A DNA stretch of 32,500 nucleotides, taken from contig BDSY01000036.1 of assembly GCA_002897895.1 (NCBI GenBank), positions 1-32,500 on the forward strand, in the 5' to 3' direction. The stretch's first letter is position 1. Each line of letters starts with the position of its first letter. Of this stretch, positions 32,086-32,500 are shown piece after piece. A model generated the notes under the pieces. The model had not been told where the DNA came from, did not search any database, and was given only the letters and a program-made list of their open reading frames with translations. The DNA is from a bacterium BMS3Abin06. Lineage in GTDB: Bacteria > Nitrospirota > Thermodesulfovibrionia > UBA6902. Both the position numbers and the translations under genes were made by a program.

Positions 32086-32500
32086 ATGATTGATAAGACA
32101 AAAGAGCAACTTACTGAAGAATTGAATCAACTGCGCCTGCGGGTTGCTGAACTTGAAAAGTTTGATCTTATCCAGAGACAAATTGAAAAAAGAATTCAGG
32201 AATCTGAAAAAAAATTCCGCACCTTGTTCGAAAATGCCACTGATGCAATTTATATAATTGATCCGAAAACACAGAGAATCCTTGACTGTAACCCAAAAGC
32301 TTCTGAAATTACAGGTTGCACCATTCAGGAACTCAAGTCTTTGACAGTGGCCGATGTGCATCCGATTGAAGAGCAGGATATTGTATCAAAAATCTTCAGG
32401 AAAATAGCCGGCAAGGGTTCGCTATCCGGTATTTCAGGAATTAACCAGATCAGAAAGGATGGGACAACCGTTCCTGTCGAAGTCAACGCTTCAACGATTG
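32086..32500 (+). CDS. PAS-domain sensor protein, N-terminal part (cut by window edge)
   Basis: An open frame starts at the ATG at 32086 (in-frame TAA at 32071) and runs off the window after 138 codons. Residues ~1-42 form a Leu/Glu-rich coiled-coil (TEELNQLRLRVAELEK). A PAS domain follows (SEKKFRTLFENATDAIYIID, then RILDCNPKASEITG, then IRKDGTTVPVEVNAS). This arrangement is usual at the start of PAS-containing histidine kinases or diguanylate cyclases, but the output domain is not in the window. No clear ribosome-binding site precedes the ATG. Confidence 0.8.
   Translation, partial: MIDKTKEQLTEELNQLRLRVAELEKFDLIQRQIEKRIQESEKKFRTLFENATDAIYIIDPKTQRILDCNPKASEITGCTIQELKSLTVADVHPIEEQDIVSKIFRKIAGKGSLSGISGINQIRKDGTTVPVEVNASTI

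Overview
The window looks like a chromosomal piece of a mesophilic, anaerobic or facultative Gram-negative bacterium of moderate, AT-leaning base composition. Three things point this way: an outer-membrane polysaccharide export lipoprotein, a PEP-CTERM protein, and a selenocysteine-containing NAD-type formate dehydrogenase. Nitrospirota (Thermodesulfovibrionia-like) or a deltaproteobacterial lineage would fit, but this is inference from gene content only; there is no rRNA or other taxonomic marker in the window.

Region 1 (about 0.26-22.25 kb, all minus strand, transcribed from right to left) reads as one long surface-polysaccharide operon. It opens with a polyprenyl-phosphate sugar-1-phosphate transferase and a Wza-like export lipoprotein. 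A small Spy-like periplasmic protein and a FabG-ACP-FabF acyl cassette follow, then a flippase. The distal half holds three paralogous cytoplasmic AlkP-superfamily phosphohydrolases interleaved with an eight-repeat PQQ-type beta-propeller and a GT9 glycosyltransferase. It ends with a double-GNAT protein, two GT4 transferases, an FAD-dependent UDP-galactopyranose-mutase-like protein, another GT4 and another GT9. Many junctions overlap by 4-20 bases, so translational coupling is likely. I see no exosortase, Wzy polymerase or Wzc kinase, so the locus must be completed elsewhere.

Region 2 (22.25-23.77 kb) holds a 552-base upstream region for the polysaccharide operon and a monocistronic PEP-CTERM gene. 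That gene has a near-consensus sigma-54 promoter, and about 100 bases further upstream lies a perfect 9-bp inverted repeat that looks like an enhancer-binding-protein site.

Region 3 (23.77-29.49 kb, minus strand) is a formate dehydrogenase operon in the order NuoE-like, NuoF-like, cyclic-nucleotide-binding protein, FdhA. FdhA is a single 898-residue protein read through an in-frame UGA (selenocysteine 357), and a SECIS-type hairpin sits at the same offset as in E. coli fdhF. A good sigma-70-like promoter lies upstream of the operon.

Region 4 (29.6-32.5 kb, plus strand) has a PPC/DUF296 protein, a ComM/YifB-type AAA ATPase and the start of a PAS-domain sensor protein cut by the window edge. 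At the left edge is the end of an unidentified plus-strand gene, possibly a transposon remnant. I saw no tRNA, rRNA or CRISPR array.
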